The position numbers and the translations under genes were made by a program. Source: Pseudoselenomonas ruminantium (GTDB taxonomy: Bacteria > Bacillota > Negativicutes > Selenomonadales > Selenomonadaceae). From it: a DNA stretch of 64,000 bases. The stretch lies in the NCBI GenBank assembly GCA_015058655.1, contig SVBX01000016.1:1-64000 (forward strand). The letters run 5' to 3'. Positions 24,466 to 34,013 of the stretch are shown here, piece by piece (the stretch's first letter is position 1; each line of letters begins with the position of its first letter). The notes beneath the pieces were generated by a model that did no database searches, was not told where the DNA came from, and saw nothing but the letters and a program-made list of their open reading frames with translations.

Positions 24466-24607
24466 GGGAAGGATGAGGCTGCTTTTACAAGGGGGAATCA
24501 TGCTACTGGCTGCCATCAGCATGGCTTATGGTGTTAGCCGGGGAGAGGACACCATCGTCCTGCAGAAAGCTGTGCGAGTCTGCATGGAATGTATCGGACT
24601 AGGCTAG
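24458..24607 (+). CDS. CD1871A-family CXXC mini-protein
   Basis: This 49-residue membrane peptide has one hydrophobic helix (LLLQGGIMLLAAISMAYGV), the motif SRGEDTIVLQKAVRVC and a C-terminal CMECIGLG. This matches the short CXXC proteins known from clostridia as the CD1871A family. It overlaps the TlpA stop by 8 bases (ATG 24473 is an alternative start). The final stop TAG (24605-24607) uses the TA target dinucleotide plus the first G of a MITE. The function is unknown; by context it is part of a membrane thiol-redox relay. Confidence 0.8.
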   Translation: MSEGRMRLLLQGGIMLLAAISMAYGVSRGEDTIVLQKAVRVCMECIGLG

Positions 24608-24768
24608 GGCGTGTTGATTAAATGAGTTTTCCCCAGATTTGCGGGGATTGGCTTTCCATTGCTAAACGACAAATCAGAGGCATAGTTGTGCCATGTCGAG
24701 GATTTGTCAAAGACGCAGAGACAGCCAAGAACCGTGAAGATAGGGGGAGTAAATTAATTAACATTCCC
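24607..24768. mobile_element. 162-bp TA-target MITE, copy 2
   Basis: The left end GGGCGTGTTGATTAA (24607-24621) is identical to copy 1. The right end (24754-24768) matches its complement at 12 of 15 positions. The interior is the reverse complement of copy 1 with scattered changes, and the total length is again 162 bp. The left flank is TA. It separates the CXXC mini-gene from the membrane ferredoxin gene. Confidence 0.85.
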
Positions 24769-24786
24769 GAGGAGGGGGCATGTGAC

Positions 24787-25644
24787 TTGCGGCAATCCAT
24801 CAGGCGCAAGCTTATCCAGACGCTTGCCTTTTTCATGACCAACCCCCGGCTGGACAATTTTCTGTCTGGCAAGCTCTACAAGGGAGAGTGGAAAAGCCTG
24901 TGCGTGCCTGGGCTCAACTGCTACTCCTGTCCTGCGTCTGCCTTTGCCTGCCCCATAGGAGCCTTGCAGGCAGTCATCGCATCGGCGGGTTTCCAGTTCA
25001 GCTTTTACATTACGGGCTTCTTGCTGGCCGTGGGAGTTGTCTGGGGGCGTATCATATGCGGCTTTCTCTGTCCTTTCGGACTGTTTCAGGAGCTCTTGCA
25101 TAAGGTACCCCTACCGAAGTGGAATCTGTGGACGCCTCTGCTTTATGTGAAATACTTTATACTGATAGTGTTTGTCCTGCTGCTCCCCCTGCTTTGGACA
25201 GACTTTTCCGGTGCGGGCCGTCCCGCCTTCTGCGAGTACATTTGCCCAGCGGGTACCCTGGAGGCGGGATTATCGCTTCTGGCGGTCCGTCCTGAATTCC
25301 GACAAGTACTGGGAGTCCTCTTTGCTTGGAAAGTCCTGATACTGGCGCTTGTTATCATAGGAAGCATGATGAACTATCGGTTTTTCTGCAAGCTCCTTTG
25401 TCCTTTAGGAGCCATCTATGGACTTTTGAACCGCATCAGCCTTTATCGTTTGCAGCTCAAACAGGAAGCCTGCGTGGCCTGCGGCAAGTGCAAGAGTGCT
25501 TGCGCAATGGGGGTGAATCCTGTCGGAAATCCTGGGGCAACAGAATGCATCCGTTGCGGAGAATGCGTGACCGCTTGCTCACGGCAAGCCTTGTTTCTCG
25601 GATTTTCAACAGATACAAGGAAAAATAATCAGGGAGGAGCTTGA
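24787..25644 (+). CDS. Polytopic 4Fe-4S membrane protein (NapH/CcoG-like)
   Basis: This protein has about 285 residues and several membrane helices bearing paired cysteine motifs: CYSCP, CGFLCPFGLFQELL, CEYICPAGTLEAG and CKLLCPLGAIYGLL. A cytoplasmic two-cluster ferredoxin tail carries CVACGKCKSAC and CIRCGECVTAC. It would move electrons between cytoplasmic ferredoxin and the outer face, here plausibly to the CXXC peptide and TlpA-like lipoprotein. I set the start at TTG 24787, which has GAGGAGGGGG about 9 nt upstream; the longer open frame extends into MITE sequence and is not protein-like. Confidence 0.87.
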   Translation: MRQSIRRKLIQTLAFFMTNPRLDNFLSGKLYKGEWKSLCVPGLNCYSCPASAFACPIGALQAVIASAGFQFSFYITGFLLAVGVVWGRIICGFLCPFGLFQELLHKVPLPKWNLWTPLLYVKYFILIVFVLLLPLLWTDFSGAGRPAFCEYICPAGTLEAGLSLLAVRPEFRQVLGVLFAWKVLILALVIIGSMMNYRFFCKLLCPLGAIYGLLNRISLYRLQLKQEACVACGKCKSACAMGVNPVGNPGATECIRCGECVTACSRQALFLGFSTDTRKNNQGGA

Positions 25645-25716
25645 ACAGGCAAATTGCCTTCCGCTCCTTCGGTAATGAAATGTGACAAAACGAGCATAAT
25701 ATGAATGATTTTTTTC

Positions 25717-25752
25717 AAGGGCGTGCTCTGCCTGTGAGGTAGGGCACCCCTT
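25717..25752. terminator. Bidirectional terminator between converging genes
   Basis: An imperfect hairpin (AAGGGCGTGC-TCTGCCT against AGGTAG-GGCACCCCTT) lies between the converging membrane ferredoxin and methyltransferase genes. Confidence 0.6.
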
Positions 25753-25761
25753 TGCATAAGT

Positions 25762-26355
25762 TCACTGCATACGATAGACCAGCAACTTCTCCCTGGCATC
25801 GCTGCTGCTATCTAAGCGACAGTCCAGTGTGTCCAGCAATTGCAGACGGGGAAGCCTATTCAGATAATCCAGATAGGATTCTGATGGGTAATAGAAAAAA
25901 AGCAGGATTTCTCTGGGCTGTTCTTGCAGGGAAACAAAAAGGTTGGCCATCACAATGCGCAGTAGATCCACTGAAAAAGGATTAAAGAAAAAAGCCCGAT
26001 CAGCTCCTGATGGTACGGCAAAGTCTGCTGCATCAGACTGCACAAATTTTACGAAGTGTCCTTTGGCAGCCTGCTTTTTATTGAGCTCTGCCCGTTCCAG
26101 CAGACGGGGATTATACTCGATGCCGATGGAAAGGCACTTGGTCTGAGATGAGAGGAAAAAACTCACCCGTCCTTTGCCACAGCCATAGTCCAGAACAGTG
26201 TTGCCTTTTCCTATATATCCAGTACCCGCAAGCATTTCCAACACCCTGTAGTCAGTGGGTTCATAGGGGAAATGGGTCAGATCAGAGATGCTATCATCGC
26301 GACCGGTGGTCTTGATGCCGAGAATCGTGTCCCATTCTTGGTCATAATCCTTCAT
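25762..26355 (-). CDS. Class I SAM-dependent methyltransferase
   Basis: This protein of about 197 residues has the SAM-binding motif VLDYGCGKGRVSFFLS and, further on, GIEYNPRLLERA (acidic end of strand 2) and AFFFNPFS (motif resembling NPPF/NPFS of base or small-molecule methyltransferases). No membrane or export signal is present. I preferred the ATG at 26355 because AAAGGAG lies 10 nt before it; an upstream ATG at 26400 is less likely. The substrate is unknown. Confidence 0.82.
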   Translation of the reverse strand: MKDYDQEWDTILGIKTTGRDDSISDLTHFPYEPTDYRVLEMLAGTGYIGKGNTVLDYGCGKGRVSFFLSSQTKCLSIGIEYNPRLLERAELNKKQAAKGHFVKFVQSDAADFAVPSGADRAFFFNPFSVDLLRIVMANLFVSLQEQPREILLFFYYPSESYLDYLNRLPRLQLLDTLDCRLDSSSDAREKLLVYRMQ

Positions 26356-26397
26356 TTGGGAATGGCTCCTTTGCAAAGTTATATGGTTCAAGTATAA

Positions 26398-26544
26398 CAT
26401 ATCGACCTCCATCGCCCTAAAAGTTATGTTGCGCCCAAGAGATACAGCGTCATCAAGCGAGCCAAGGAAGGCAATGCTGCCCGAAATACATATTTATCTC
26501 TTACGGGGTTGCAGGCAGGAGACAAAACAAGTAAAATAGATTAA
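26398..26544 (+). pseudogene. Orphan C-terminal coding remnant
   Basis: A frame without a start codon reads RPKSYVAPKRYSVIKRAKEG, NAARNTYLSLTGLQAGDKTS and KID before a stop at 26542-26544. The composition is protein-like and the frame is closed upstream by TAA. I do not recognise the family. It lies just upstream of dapF and may be the tail of a deleted gene. Confidence 0.35.
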
Positions 26545-26576
26545 ATAATCGTTGAACAAAAGGAGGAACTCTTCCT

Positions 26577-27419
26577 ATGGAGATGAAATTCACGAAGTGG
26601 CAGGGGTGTGGCAATGACTTTGTGTTAGTTGACTGTTTAGATAATTCCCTAAATAGAGATTACGCCTCTTTTGGCAAAGAACTCTGTGATCGCCATTACG
26701 GCATTGGAGCAGACGGGATTCTAGTAGTTGAGCCTTCTAAAAAAGCGGATTTCCGCATGCGCATCATCAATGCAGATGGCAGCGAGGCAGAAATGTGTGG
26801 CAACGGCATCAGATGTTTTGCTCGTTATCTTTATGATTTTGGGCGTACTTCCAAGACAGAATTCACCATAGAAACCGGCGCAGGCATATTGGTACCAGCC
26901 CTGGAATTGGAAAACAACAAAGTGACTGGTGTACGGGTGGATATGGGCGAGCCTGTCCTCGAAGGCGATGACATACCCGTCAAGGGGTTCGGCAAAAATA
27001 AAGTCGTAGACGAGCTTTTGACTGTGAATGGCCAGCGTTATAATATGACCTGCGTCTCTATGGGTAATCCTCACTGTGTAATTTTCGTAGATGATACCGA
27101 CAACTTTCCCATTGAAAAGCTCGGTTCTTTTTTTGAGCATCACGAGGCTTTTCCTCGCAAGACTAATACAGAGTTCGTTACAGTGCGTGACAAGAATCAT
27201 ATGCGCATGAGAGTATGGGAGCGTGGAGCTGCTGTTACGCTGGCCTGTGGGACAGGTTCCTGTGCTTCGCTTGTGGCAGGTGTTCTGACTGGGCGTACAG
27301 AAAGAAATGCAGAGATTGAACTGGATGGTGGCACTCTACAAGTAGAGTGGGCATACAATAACCATTTATTCATGACTGGACCAGCAGAACTCGTTTTTAC
27401 TGGCAATCTGGACATCTAA
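26577..27419 (+). CDS. dapF: Diaminopimelate epimerase
   Basis: This 280-residue cytoplasmic enzyme converts LL- to meso-diaminopimelate in lysine and peptidoglycan synthesis without cofactors. Both catalytic cysteines sit in their conserved motifs: [12 protein letters not shown] (about residues 77-88) and [13 protein letters not shown] (about 222-234). Other family blocks include [14 protein letters not shown] at the start and [21 protein letters not shown] precedes ATG 26577. It opens a plus-strand run with remA, gmk, rpoZ and coaBC. Confidence 0.97.
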   Translation: MEMKFTKWQGCGNDFVLVDCLDNSLNRDYASFGKELCDRHYGIGADGILVVEPSKKADFRMRIINADGSEAEMCGNGIRCFARYLYDFGRTSKTEFTIETGAGILVPALELENNKVTGVRVDMGEPVLEGDDIPVKGFGKNKVVDELLTVNGQRYNMTCVSMGNPHCVIFVDDTDNFPIEKLGSFFEHHEAFPRKTNTEFVTVRDKNHMRMRVWERGAAVTLACGTGSCASLVAGVLTGRTERNAEIELDGGTLQVEWAYNNHLFMTGPAELVFTGNLDI

Positions 27420-27447
27420 AGCAAGTCCTGAAAAGGGAGGTCTGGGC

Positions 27448-27711
27448 ATGGACATAAAACTTATAAATATAGGCTTTGGCAACATCGTAGCAGCTGGGCG
27501 CGTCATAGCAGTGGTCAGCCCTGACTCTGCTCCTATCAAGCGCATCATACAGGAGGCGCGAGACAGTGAACGGCTCATTGATGCCAGCTATGGCAGAAGA
27601 ACGCGTTCAGTGATTATTATGGACAGCGATCATGTGGTGCTGTCTGCAGTACAGCCAGAAACAATTGCCCACCGCATGGCAGACGATAGCAATGATGATG
27701 TACAAGAGTGA
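27448..27711 (+). CDS. remA: DUF370/RemA-like DNA-binding protein
   Basis: This 87-residue protein of the RemA/YlzA (DUF370) family shows [56 protein letters not shown] and QPETIAHR. In Bacillus, RemA binds DNA as a ring-like oligomer and activates matrix and osmoprotection genes. Here, as in many Firmicutes, it lies directly upstream of gmk and rpoZ. The acidic tail (DDSNDDVQE) is a local feature. Target genes in this organism are unknown. Confidence 0.93.
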   Translation: MDIKLINIGFGNIVAAGRVIAVVSPDSAPIKRIIQEARDSERLIDASYGRRTRSVIIMDSDHVVLSAVQPETIAHRMADDSNDDVQE

Positions 27712-27736
27712 TATTTAATAGGGGTAGAAGAATATT

Positions 27737-28330
27737 ATGAAACAGGGATTATTGATTGTAGTGTCAGGACCATCAGGCACGGGAAAAGGCACAGTTTGTG
27801 GCAAGTTGTTAGCAGAAACCCCTCAGCTGGCTTATTCCATTTCTGCCACTACCAGACAACCACGTGAAGGGGAGGTGGATGGGCAGAATTACTACTTCCT
27901 TACCCGGGAGCAGTTCGAAACAGAAATTGCAGCGGGAGGGTTTCTGGAGTATGCTGATGTCTATGGTAATTATTACGGCACACCTTTAAAAAAATTAGAG
28001 GAGCGTCTTCAAGCAGGTCAGGACATCCTGCTTGAAATCGACACCCAGGGGGCGTTGAATGTCATGAAGAAATGTCCGAATGGAATTTTTATCTTTCTTT
28101 TGCCTCCTTCTATGCCAGAATTAGAGAGACGCATCAAAGGGCGTGGTTCTGAGACTAAGGAGTCATTGGAGCGTCGCCTGGGAGCTGCCCGAGAAGAAAT
28201 ATCTATAGGCAAAAAATATACCTATGTGGTAGTGAATACTACGGTTAAGACAGCAGTTAAGCGCATACAGGCCATTCTTGACGCCGAACATAGCCGTGTT
28301 GAGCGTAATGATGACCTGTTTGAGATTTAA
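27737..28330 (+). CDS. gmk: Guanylate kinase
   Basis: This 197-residue enzyme phosphorylates GMP to GDP. It shows the P-loop VVSGPSGTGKGTV near residues 7-19, the GMP-binding TTRQPREGEVDGQNYYF, and EYADVYGNYYGTP. The length is normal. It lies 25 bp after remA and 24 bp before rpoZ, a conserved order in this lineage. Confidence 0.97.
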   Translation: MKQGLLIVVSGPSGTGKGTVCGKLLAETPQLAYSISATTRQPREGEVDGQNYYFLTREQFETEIAAGGFLEYADVYGNYYGTPLKKLEERLQAGQDILLEIDTQGALNVMKKCPNGIFIFLLPPSMPELERRIKGRGSETKESLERRLGAAREEISIGKKYTYVVVNTTVKTAVKRIQAILDAEHSRVERNDDLFEI

Positions 28331-28354
28331 ATTTTATTACGAGGTGCAAAACTT

Positions 28355-28591
28355 ATGAAAGCAAACAAAGAAGTAGTAATGAGCATGGTAAACCCTTCAA
28401 CGGATGCTCTGATGAAGAAGGTCAAAAGTCGTTATGGATTGGTAGTGCTGGGAGCCAAGCGTGCCCGCCAGCTCCTGGATGGTGAGGAATTGAAAGCCAC
28501 TCAGGCAAAATCTACTAAAAATGTGACCAACGCCCTAGAGGAAATCGTTGAGGGTAAGATTGGCTATAGCATTGACAAGACAGTTCTCTAA
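28355..28591 (+). CDS. rpoZ: RNA polymerase omega subunit
   Basis: This 78-residue omega subunit, which helps assemble RNA polymerase, shows MVNPSTDALMKKVKSRYGLV, LGAKRARQLLDG and TNALEEIVEGKI. The GARGTGC-type ribosome site (CGAGGTGC) precedes ATG 28355. It is encoded directly after gmk, as usual, and overlaps or abuts the coaBC start region. Confidence 0.94.
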   Translation: MKANKEVVMSMVNPSTDALMKKVKSRYGLVVLGAKRARQLLDGEELKATQAKSTKNVTNALEEIVEGKIGYSIDKTVL

Positions 28592-28595
28592 TGCC

Positions 28596-29837
28596 ATGGA
28601 AAATCAACTTTTGCATGGAAAAAAGATTGTGGTGGGGGTCACCGGAGGTATTGCCGCTTACAAAGCAGTAGAAGTAGTAAGCCGCCTACGCAAAGCAGGT
28701 GCAGAAATCCATGTGATGATGACCCGTGAGGCCACAGAGTTCGTAACTGAACTCACTTTTCGAGAGATTAGCGGGCAATCTGTATCTTGCGACATGTGGG
28801 CCAAAGTACAGCAGTACAATGTAGAGCATATTGCTCTGGCTAATCTGGCTGACTTGATGTTAATCGTGCCAGCTACTGCCAATGTTCTGGCTAAAACAGC
28901 AGCAGGCATTGCGGATGACCTACTGACCACTACGATACTTGCCACTCAGGCACCAGTATTCTTCGCCCCTGCTATGAATACCGGTATGTACAATAATCCC
29001 GCCACACAGCATAATATCGCTATCCTGATGGAACGAGGAGCACATATTATCGAACCTGACACAGGACATTTGGCTTGCGGCACAGAGGGCAAGGGACGCT
29101 TGCCTGAACCTGCCACCATTGTGCAGGAAGTGTTTGATTACTTTTGTAAAGAAAAATCCTTGCAAGGCAGACGGATTCTCGTTACTGCTGGAGGTACAGA
29201 AGAGGCACTGGATCCTGTACGCTTTCTGGGGAACCGCTCTACAGGGCGTATGGGATATGCCATTGCAGAAGAAGCCTCCAAGCGTGGAGCAGAGGTAATT
29301 CTTGTGACAGGACCGACTAATCTATCAGTACCTGCGGGAGTGCGCGTCGTTAAAGTGCGCTCTGCTATAGAGATGGAGCAAGCCGTGCTGAGGGAATATG
29401 ACAAAACTGATGTGGTCATCAAGTCCGCAGCTGTGGCTGACTATCGGCCCAAGGAAACCGCTGCTCAGAAAATCAAGAAAAGCGAGGGAGAATTAACTAT
29501 AACGCTGGTGCGTAACCCAGATATTCTTTATGAGCTGGGTCAAAGGAAAAAACATCAGGTGTTGGTTGGTTTTGCTGCAGAAACTAATGACCTTGCAACC
29601 TATGCCAAAAGGAAATTAGCCAAGAAGAATCTTGACTTTATCGTGGCAAATGATGTATCTGCTAGCGATGCTGGTTTTGGCACAGACAACAATCGTGTGC
29701 AGATTTTTTATCGCGATGGCAGAGAGGAGTCTCAGCCGCTTATGTCCAAGGCAAAATTGGCAGGGATTATCTTAGACAGAATATATGAGCATCTAAATGA
29801 AATGTCACAAGGGATAGAGCTATTTCCTAAAAGATAG
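28596..29837 (+). CDS. coaBC: Bifunctional phosphopantothenoylcysteine synthetase/decarboxylase
   Basis: This 413-residue bifunctional CoA-biosynthesis enzyme couples cysteine to 4'-phosphopantothenate (CoaB) and decarboxylates the product using FMN (CoaC). The N-terminal CoaC flavoprotein domain has VGVTGGIAAYKAVEV, EHIALANLADLMLIVPATAN, APAMNTGMY and GHLACGTEGKGRL with the active Cys. The CoaB part has VTAGGTEEALDPVRFLGN and STGRMG, KSAAVADYRP and ANDVSASDAGFG. I take ATG 28596 as the start; the longer frame overlaps rpoZ. Confidence 0.96.
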   Translation: MENQLLHGKKIVVGVTGGIAAYKAVEVVSRLRKAGAEIHVMMTREATEFVTELTFREISGQSVSCDMWAKVQQYNVEHIALANLADLMLIVPATANVLAKTAAGIADDLLTTTILATQAPVFFAPAMNTGMYNNPATQHNIAILMERGAHIIEPDTGHLACGTEGKGRLPEPATIVQEVFDYFCKEKSLQGRRILVTAGGTEEALDPVRFLGNRSTGRMGYAIAEEASKRGAEVILVTGPTNLSVPAGVRVVKVRSAIEMEQAVLREYDKTDVVIKSAAVADYRPKETAAQKIKKSEGELTITLVRNPDILYELGQRKKHQVLVGFAAETNDLATYAKRKLAKKNLDFIVANDVSASDAGFGTDNNRVQIFYRDGREESQPLMSKAKLAGIILDRIYEHLNEMSQGIELFPKR

Positions 29838-29850
29838 ATGCATTTACTCC

Positions 29851-29879
29851 TTGACAACTGTCAGAAAATAGTTTATGAT
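29851..29879 (+). promoter_or_regulatory. Promoter for the metK leader
   Basis: TTGACA (29851-29856) and TATGAT (29874-29879) with a 17-bp spacer precede the SAM riboswitch. Confidence 0.8.
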
Positions 29880-29910
29880 TCTATGTATGTGGTAATCGAA
29901 CTGAATATTT

Positions 29911-30052
29911 CCTCATCAAGAGCGACGGAGGGACGGGCCCAATGAAGTCGCGGCAACCATTGGATATTTCCAAAACGGTGCCAATTCCTTTAGGCGAGAC
30001 CTATAAGATGAGAGTGTGTATGTGGGGGCTCTCGTGAGTGGGAGCTCTTTTA
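29911..30052 (+). promoter_or_regulatory. SAM-I (S-box) riboswitch with terminator upstream of metK
   Basis: The aptamer at about 29911-30013 shows the S-box core: CTCATCAAGAGCG, GGAGGGACGGGCCCAATGAA, GCGGCAACC, GGTGCCAATTCC and closing AGATGAG. A terminator hairpin (30026-30047, then TTTTA) follows. High S-adenosylmethionine should favour termination and so reduce metK expression. The gene and the sensed ligand agree. Confidence 0.93.
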
Positions 30053-30114
30053 TTGTTGTCGTTTCTAAAGACAGGGGAATTATTCAGTGCTCTTATGCAA
30101 AGGAGGCAACTTTT

Positions 30115-31305
30115 ATGAGCAAGAAGCGTATGCTGTTCACTTCTGAGTCCGTTACTGAAGGGCATCCAGACAAGATGGCCGATCAGATTTCTGACGCAAT
30201 ACTGGATGCTATTATCGCTCAGGATCCACAGGGCCGCGTGGCCTGTGAAACACTGGTGACTACGGGGCAGGTACATGTTGTTGGTGAGATATCCACCAAT
30301 TGTTATGTGGACATTCCCAAAATTATCAGAAATACAGTACAGGATATAGGATATACCAGAGCCAAGTATGGTTTTGACTACGCCACTTGTGGCATTCTGG
30401 TTTCTCTGGATGAGCAGTCGCCGGACATTGCCCAGGGGGTGAATACGGCACTGGAAGCCCGCGAAGGTGATATGTCAGTAGAGGAAGCTACTGGTGCAGG
30501 TGATCAGGGCATGATGTTTGGATATGCCACCAATGAAACCCCCGAATTTATGCCCCTGCCCATAGCTTTAGCGCACCGCCTGGCCCGTCGCTTGACAGAA
30601 GTGCGCAAGAACGGCACTTTACCCTATCTGCGCCCAGACGGCAAGACACAGGTAACGGTGGCTTATGAAGATGGCAAACCTGTGGCTGTAGAGACTATCG
30701 TCATTTCCACCCAACACGATGAAGATATGACCTTGGAGCAGATTCGGAAAGACCTCATTGAGCAGGTCATCAAGCCTATTGTTCCTGCAGCTCTCTTGAG
30801 CGATGGCACCCGCATTTTCGTAAACCCAACAGGCAAGTTCGTCATTGGTGGACCGCAGGGTGACTCCGGTCTTACAGGCCGAAAGATTATTGTGGATACA
30901 TATGGTGGATGGGCTCGCCATGGAGGTGGCGCCTTCTCTGGCAAGGATCCCACAAAGGTTGATCGCAGCGCTGCCTATGCCGCTCGCTATGTGGCCAAGA
31001 ATATCGTAGCTGCAGGTCTGGCTGACAAGTGCGAAATCCAGCTGGCTTACGCCATTGGTGTGGCATATCCTGTGTCCGTCATGGTGGACACTTTCGGCAC
31101 AAATAAAGTTGCCGAAGAAAAGATTGAAGAACTTGTAGGGAAGCATTTCGACCTGCGTCCTGCTGGTATCATCAAGATGCTGGATTTGCGTCGCCCCATC
31201 TATCGTCAAACTGCAGCTTATGGTCACTTCGGCCGCACTGATGTCGATCTCCCATGGGAGCACACGGACAAGGCTGATGCTTTGAAAAAAGATGCTGGAA
31301 TTTAA
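30115..31305 (+). CDS. metK: S-adenosylmethionine synthetase
   Basis: This 396-residue enzyme makes SAM from methionine and ATP. Signature motifs are [32 protein letters not shown] and [20 protein letters not shown], plus [19 protein letters not shown]. The start is ATG 30115, with AAAGGAGGC 7 nt upstream. Expression is governed by the S-box riboswitch in its leader. A terminator lies at 31347-31375. It is monocistronic. Confidence 0.98.
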   Translation: MSKKRMLFTSESVTEGHPDKMADQISDAILDAIIAQDPQGRVACETLVTTGQVHVVGEISTNCYVDIPKIIRNTVQDIGYTRAKYGFDYATCGILVSLDEQSPDIAQGVNTALEAREGDMSVEEATGAGDQGMMFGYATNETPEFMPLPIALAHRLARRLTEVRKNGTLPYLRPDGKTQVTVAYEDGKPVAVETIVISTQHDEDMTLEQIRKDLIEQVIKPIVPAALLSDGTRIFVNPTGKFVIGGPQGDSGLTGRKIIVDTYGGWARHGGGAFSGKDPTKVDRSAAYAARYVAKNIVAAGLADKCEIQLAYAIGVAYPVSVMVDTFGTNKVAEEKIEELVGKHFDLRPAGIIKMLDLRRPIYRQTAAYGHFGRTDVDLPWEHTDKADALKKDAGI

Positions 31306-31346
31306 CCAGTAACAACAGTTTAATACAGAACTTGTGAAATATCGAG

Positions 31347-31375
31347 AAAGGGCCTTAAAATAGGGCCCTTTTTCC
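31347..31375 (+). terminator. Terminator after metK
   Basis: AAAGGGCC pairs with GGCCCTTT around TTAAAATAG and is followed by a short T-rich tail. Confidence 0.8.
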
Positions 31376-31497
31376 TTTGTCAAGAACGAAGGTTTTGTGA
31401 TAAAATATTTAGTATCTGTATTTTGATTAAAAGGCTGGCTTTTACCAGTAAAAGGTGGCTTTTTACTGAGCTATTATGAAAGTAGAGGAACGAAGAG

Positions 31498-33990
31498 TTG
31501 GTTGAATTATTAGCGCCTGCAGGCAGCCGTGAAGCACTGGTGGCAGCCGTAGAAAGTGGTGCCAATGCCATATATCTGGCGGGAAACATGTTCGGAGCCA
31601 GGGCCTACGCCAGCAATTTTGATAAAGAAGGACTAAAGGAGGCTATTCATTTCGCCCACTTAAGGGGAGTACTCATAAATGTAACAGTCAACACTATTGT
31701 AGGAGATGAAGAACTGCCTGCCTTGCGGGATTATCTAAGGTTTCTCTATGAAGCCGGAGCCGATGCGGTGTTGGTACAAGATCTTGGAGTTGCAAAGATA
31801 GCCAGAGAGATAGTCCCAAAACTTCCCCTCCACGCTAGCACTCAGATGACAGTTCACAGCTTAGAAGGTGTTTTGGCCCTGCAAAGATTGGGCTTTACCA
31901 GGGTGGTGCTGTCAAGGGAACTTTCCCTGAGAGAAATTCGCCATATCTGCAGTCATTCACAAGTAGAAATAGAAGTCTTCATGCATGGTGCTCTTTGCGT
32001 ATGCTACTCAGGTCAGTGCTTGATGAGTAGCATGATTGGTGGACGCAGCGGAAATCGTGGACGCTGTGCCCAGCCATGTCGCTTGCCATACGATTTGGTT
32101 GATGAAAAAGGAAGAGATCTTCTGGGGGATTCAGCAGGCAAGTATCTCTTATCCCCAAAAGACATGAATACTATTGATATCCTGCCAGAACTAATAGAAG
32201 CAGGAGTAGCTTCACTAAAGATTGAGGGACGCATGAAACGGCCTGAATATGTAGCCACGGTAGTCAGAACTTATAGAAAGGCAATTGATCGTCACTACGC
32301 CGGTGAAGGTTATATGGTGACAGATGAAGAACACAATAATCTGGCTCAGATTTTCAACCGAGATTTTACAACTGCATATCTCCTTGGTCATCCTGGCAGA
32401 GATATGATGAGCGACAGGCGGCCAAACAATCGTGGACTGATGATAGGCCGTGTGGAACATTATGACCGTAACACCGGCAAGGTTTCTGTTAAACTTGCCG
32501 GTTCTCTGGCCGTTGGTGATCAAGTTGACTTCTGGGTCAAGGTTGGTGGTCGTGTCACGGCTGATATCAAGGAGCTTTGGGATGACCAAGGTAGAAAAAT
32601 AGCTAAAGGTTCAGCCGGGAATTTGGTAAGCTTTTCTCTGCCAAAAACCGTTCATGCCCATGACAGGATTTTCAAGGTTTATGACGCTGCTTTAATGGAA
32701 GCAGCCAGGGGAAGCTATAAAAGCGGTGCTCCCCAGCGCCGCATAACCATAGCCGCAGAAGTATCTGTGGCAGAAGGAACCCCCCTGCAGATTATTTTCC
32801 GCGACATGGACGGACATGAATCTTCTGTTGCTACTGACTTTGTGGCAGAGGCAGCACGCAAGAGGCCTTTGAGCGAAGATGTTATTCGCAAGCAAGTGGA
32901 CAGGCTTGGAACTTCAATCTTTGCTTTAAAGGATTTTTCTTGTCACATAGAGGGGGCGGTCATGGTTCCTATGAGCGAAATCAATGAAGCTCGCCGTAAA
33001 GCAACAGAAGGCTTGGAGACCGCACGCCTTTTAGATCTGCCTCCGCATAACTATCCATCTATGCAACATTGTGTGGCCTGGCCTTCAGAAAAAGTGCCTA
33101 ACCCTGATAAAACCGCCAAACTGATGGTCAGCGTTGATTCGATAGAGCAGATGGACGCAGCTATTGCAGGTGGTGCTGATGGCATTCTCTTTGGCGGTGA
33201 GAGTTATCATCACAAGCACCTCAGTGAAGATGACTACATAAGGGCTTGGGACCTGGCCAATAAGCTGAAAGTACGTTTTGATGTCAACACGCCCAGAATC
33301 CTAAGAATGAATGCCCAGAAGTCAGTGGAAAACCTGTTGAGATGTCTAGAGATGTATCCACCTGCTACCGTACATGTCCACAATATTGCTACCTTGGCCT
33401 TAGTTAAAAGGCTTACGGATTTTCCAATACATGCGGATTACTCACTAATCTCCTACAATAACATGACCCTTGATGCACTGAAGGGAATGGGTGTTACAGA
33501 AGCAACCCTGTCTCCAGAACTCAGTGCCACACAGATTAAGAAGTTAGCCAAGGAAAGTCCCATCCCCCTTACTGCTATTGTACATGGCAGATTAGAACTT
33601 ATGGTTTCCGAGTACTGTGTAACGGGCTGTTTTCTCGGAAGTGCAGGGTCTTCTCCTTGCAGTCAGCCATGCAGCAAAGAGCATTATTATCTTAAAGATC
33701 GAAAAGAAGCTCTATTCCCACTGGTTATGGATCAGTACTGCCACATGCATGTGCTTAACAGCAAGGTCCTTTCCATGCTGCCTCATGCCATGAAATTCCT
33801 GCCTGCCGGACTAGCTACCCTGCGCATAGAGGGAAAGCACATGACCGCCGAAAAACTTAAGCAGATAACCAAGGCCTACAAGGTGGCCATGAATATGCCT
33901 TCAGAACTTGATGAATCTCAGCAGGACTGGATAACCAAACAAGAGGGCAATGATATTACTAGAGGGCATTATTTCCGTGGTGTCCTGTAA
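31498..33990 (+). CDS. U32-family peptidase-like protein (long form with DUF3656)
   Basis: This 830-residue protein of the U32 family has an N-terminal TIM barrel (LLAPAGSREALVAAVESGAN) and the signature EVFMHGALCVCYSGQCLMSS with GNRGRCAQPCR, cysteines that can hold an iron-sulfur cluster. The long C-terminal part (with a second CSQPCSKEHYYL motif) is the DUF3656-containing form. E. coli RlhA, a U32 relative, is needed for hydroxycytidine in 23S rRNA, so an RNA-modifying role is at least as likely as proteolysis. The start is TTG 31498 (GAGGAAC upstream). It lies directly before mutS2. Confidence 0.9.
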   Translation: MVELLAPAGSREALVAAVESGANAIYLAGNMFGARAYASNFDKEGLKEAIHFAHLRGVLINVTVNTIVGDEELPALRDYLRFLYEAGADAVLVQDLGVAKIAREIVPKLPLHASTQMTVHSLEGVLALQRLGFTRVVLSRELSLREIRHICSHSQVEIEVFMHGALCVCYSGQCLMSSMIGGRSGNRGRCAQPCRLPYDLVDEKGRDLLGDSAGKYLLSPKDMNTIDILPELIEAGVASLKIEGRMKRPEYVATVVRTYRKAIDRHYAGEGYMVTDEEHNNLAQIFNRDFTTAYLLGHPGRDMMSDRRPNNRGLMIGRVEHYDRNTGKVSVKLAGSLAVGDQVDFWVKVGGRVTADIKELWDDQGRKIAKGSAGNLVSFSLPKTVHAHDRIFKVYDAALMEAARGSYKSGAPQRRITIAAEVSVAEGTPLQIIFRDMDGHESSVATDFVAEAARKRPLSEDVIRKQVDRLGTSIFALKDFSCHIEGAVMVPMSEINEARRKATEGLETARLLDLPPHNYPSMQHCVAWPSEKVPNPDKTAKLMVSVDSIEQMDAAIAGGADGILFGGESYHHKHLSEDDYIRAWDLANKLKVRFDVNTPRILRMNAQKSVENLLRCLEMYPPATVHVHNIATLALVKRLTDFPIHADYSLISYNNMTLDALKGMGVTEATLSPELSATQIKKLAKESPIPLTAIVHGRLELMVSEYCVTGCFLGSAGSSPCSQPCSKEHYYLKDRKEALFPLVMDQYCHMHVLNSKVLSMLPHAMKFLPAGLATLRIEGKHMTAEKLKQITKAYKVAMNMPSELDESQQDWITKQEGNDITRGHYFRGVL

Positions 33991-34013
33991 AAAAATTGAG
34001 GAAAATCATCTCT

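Noticed and set aside
24622-24786. Upstream extension of the membrane ferredoxin gene
   Set aside because: These codons are MITE sequence; TTG 24787 has a strong ribosome site.
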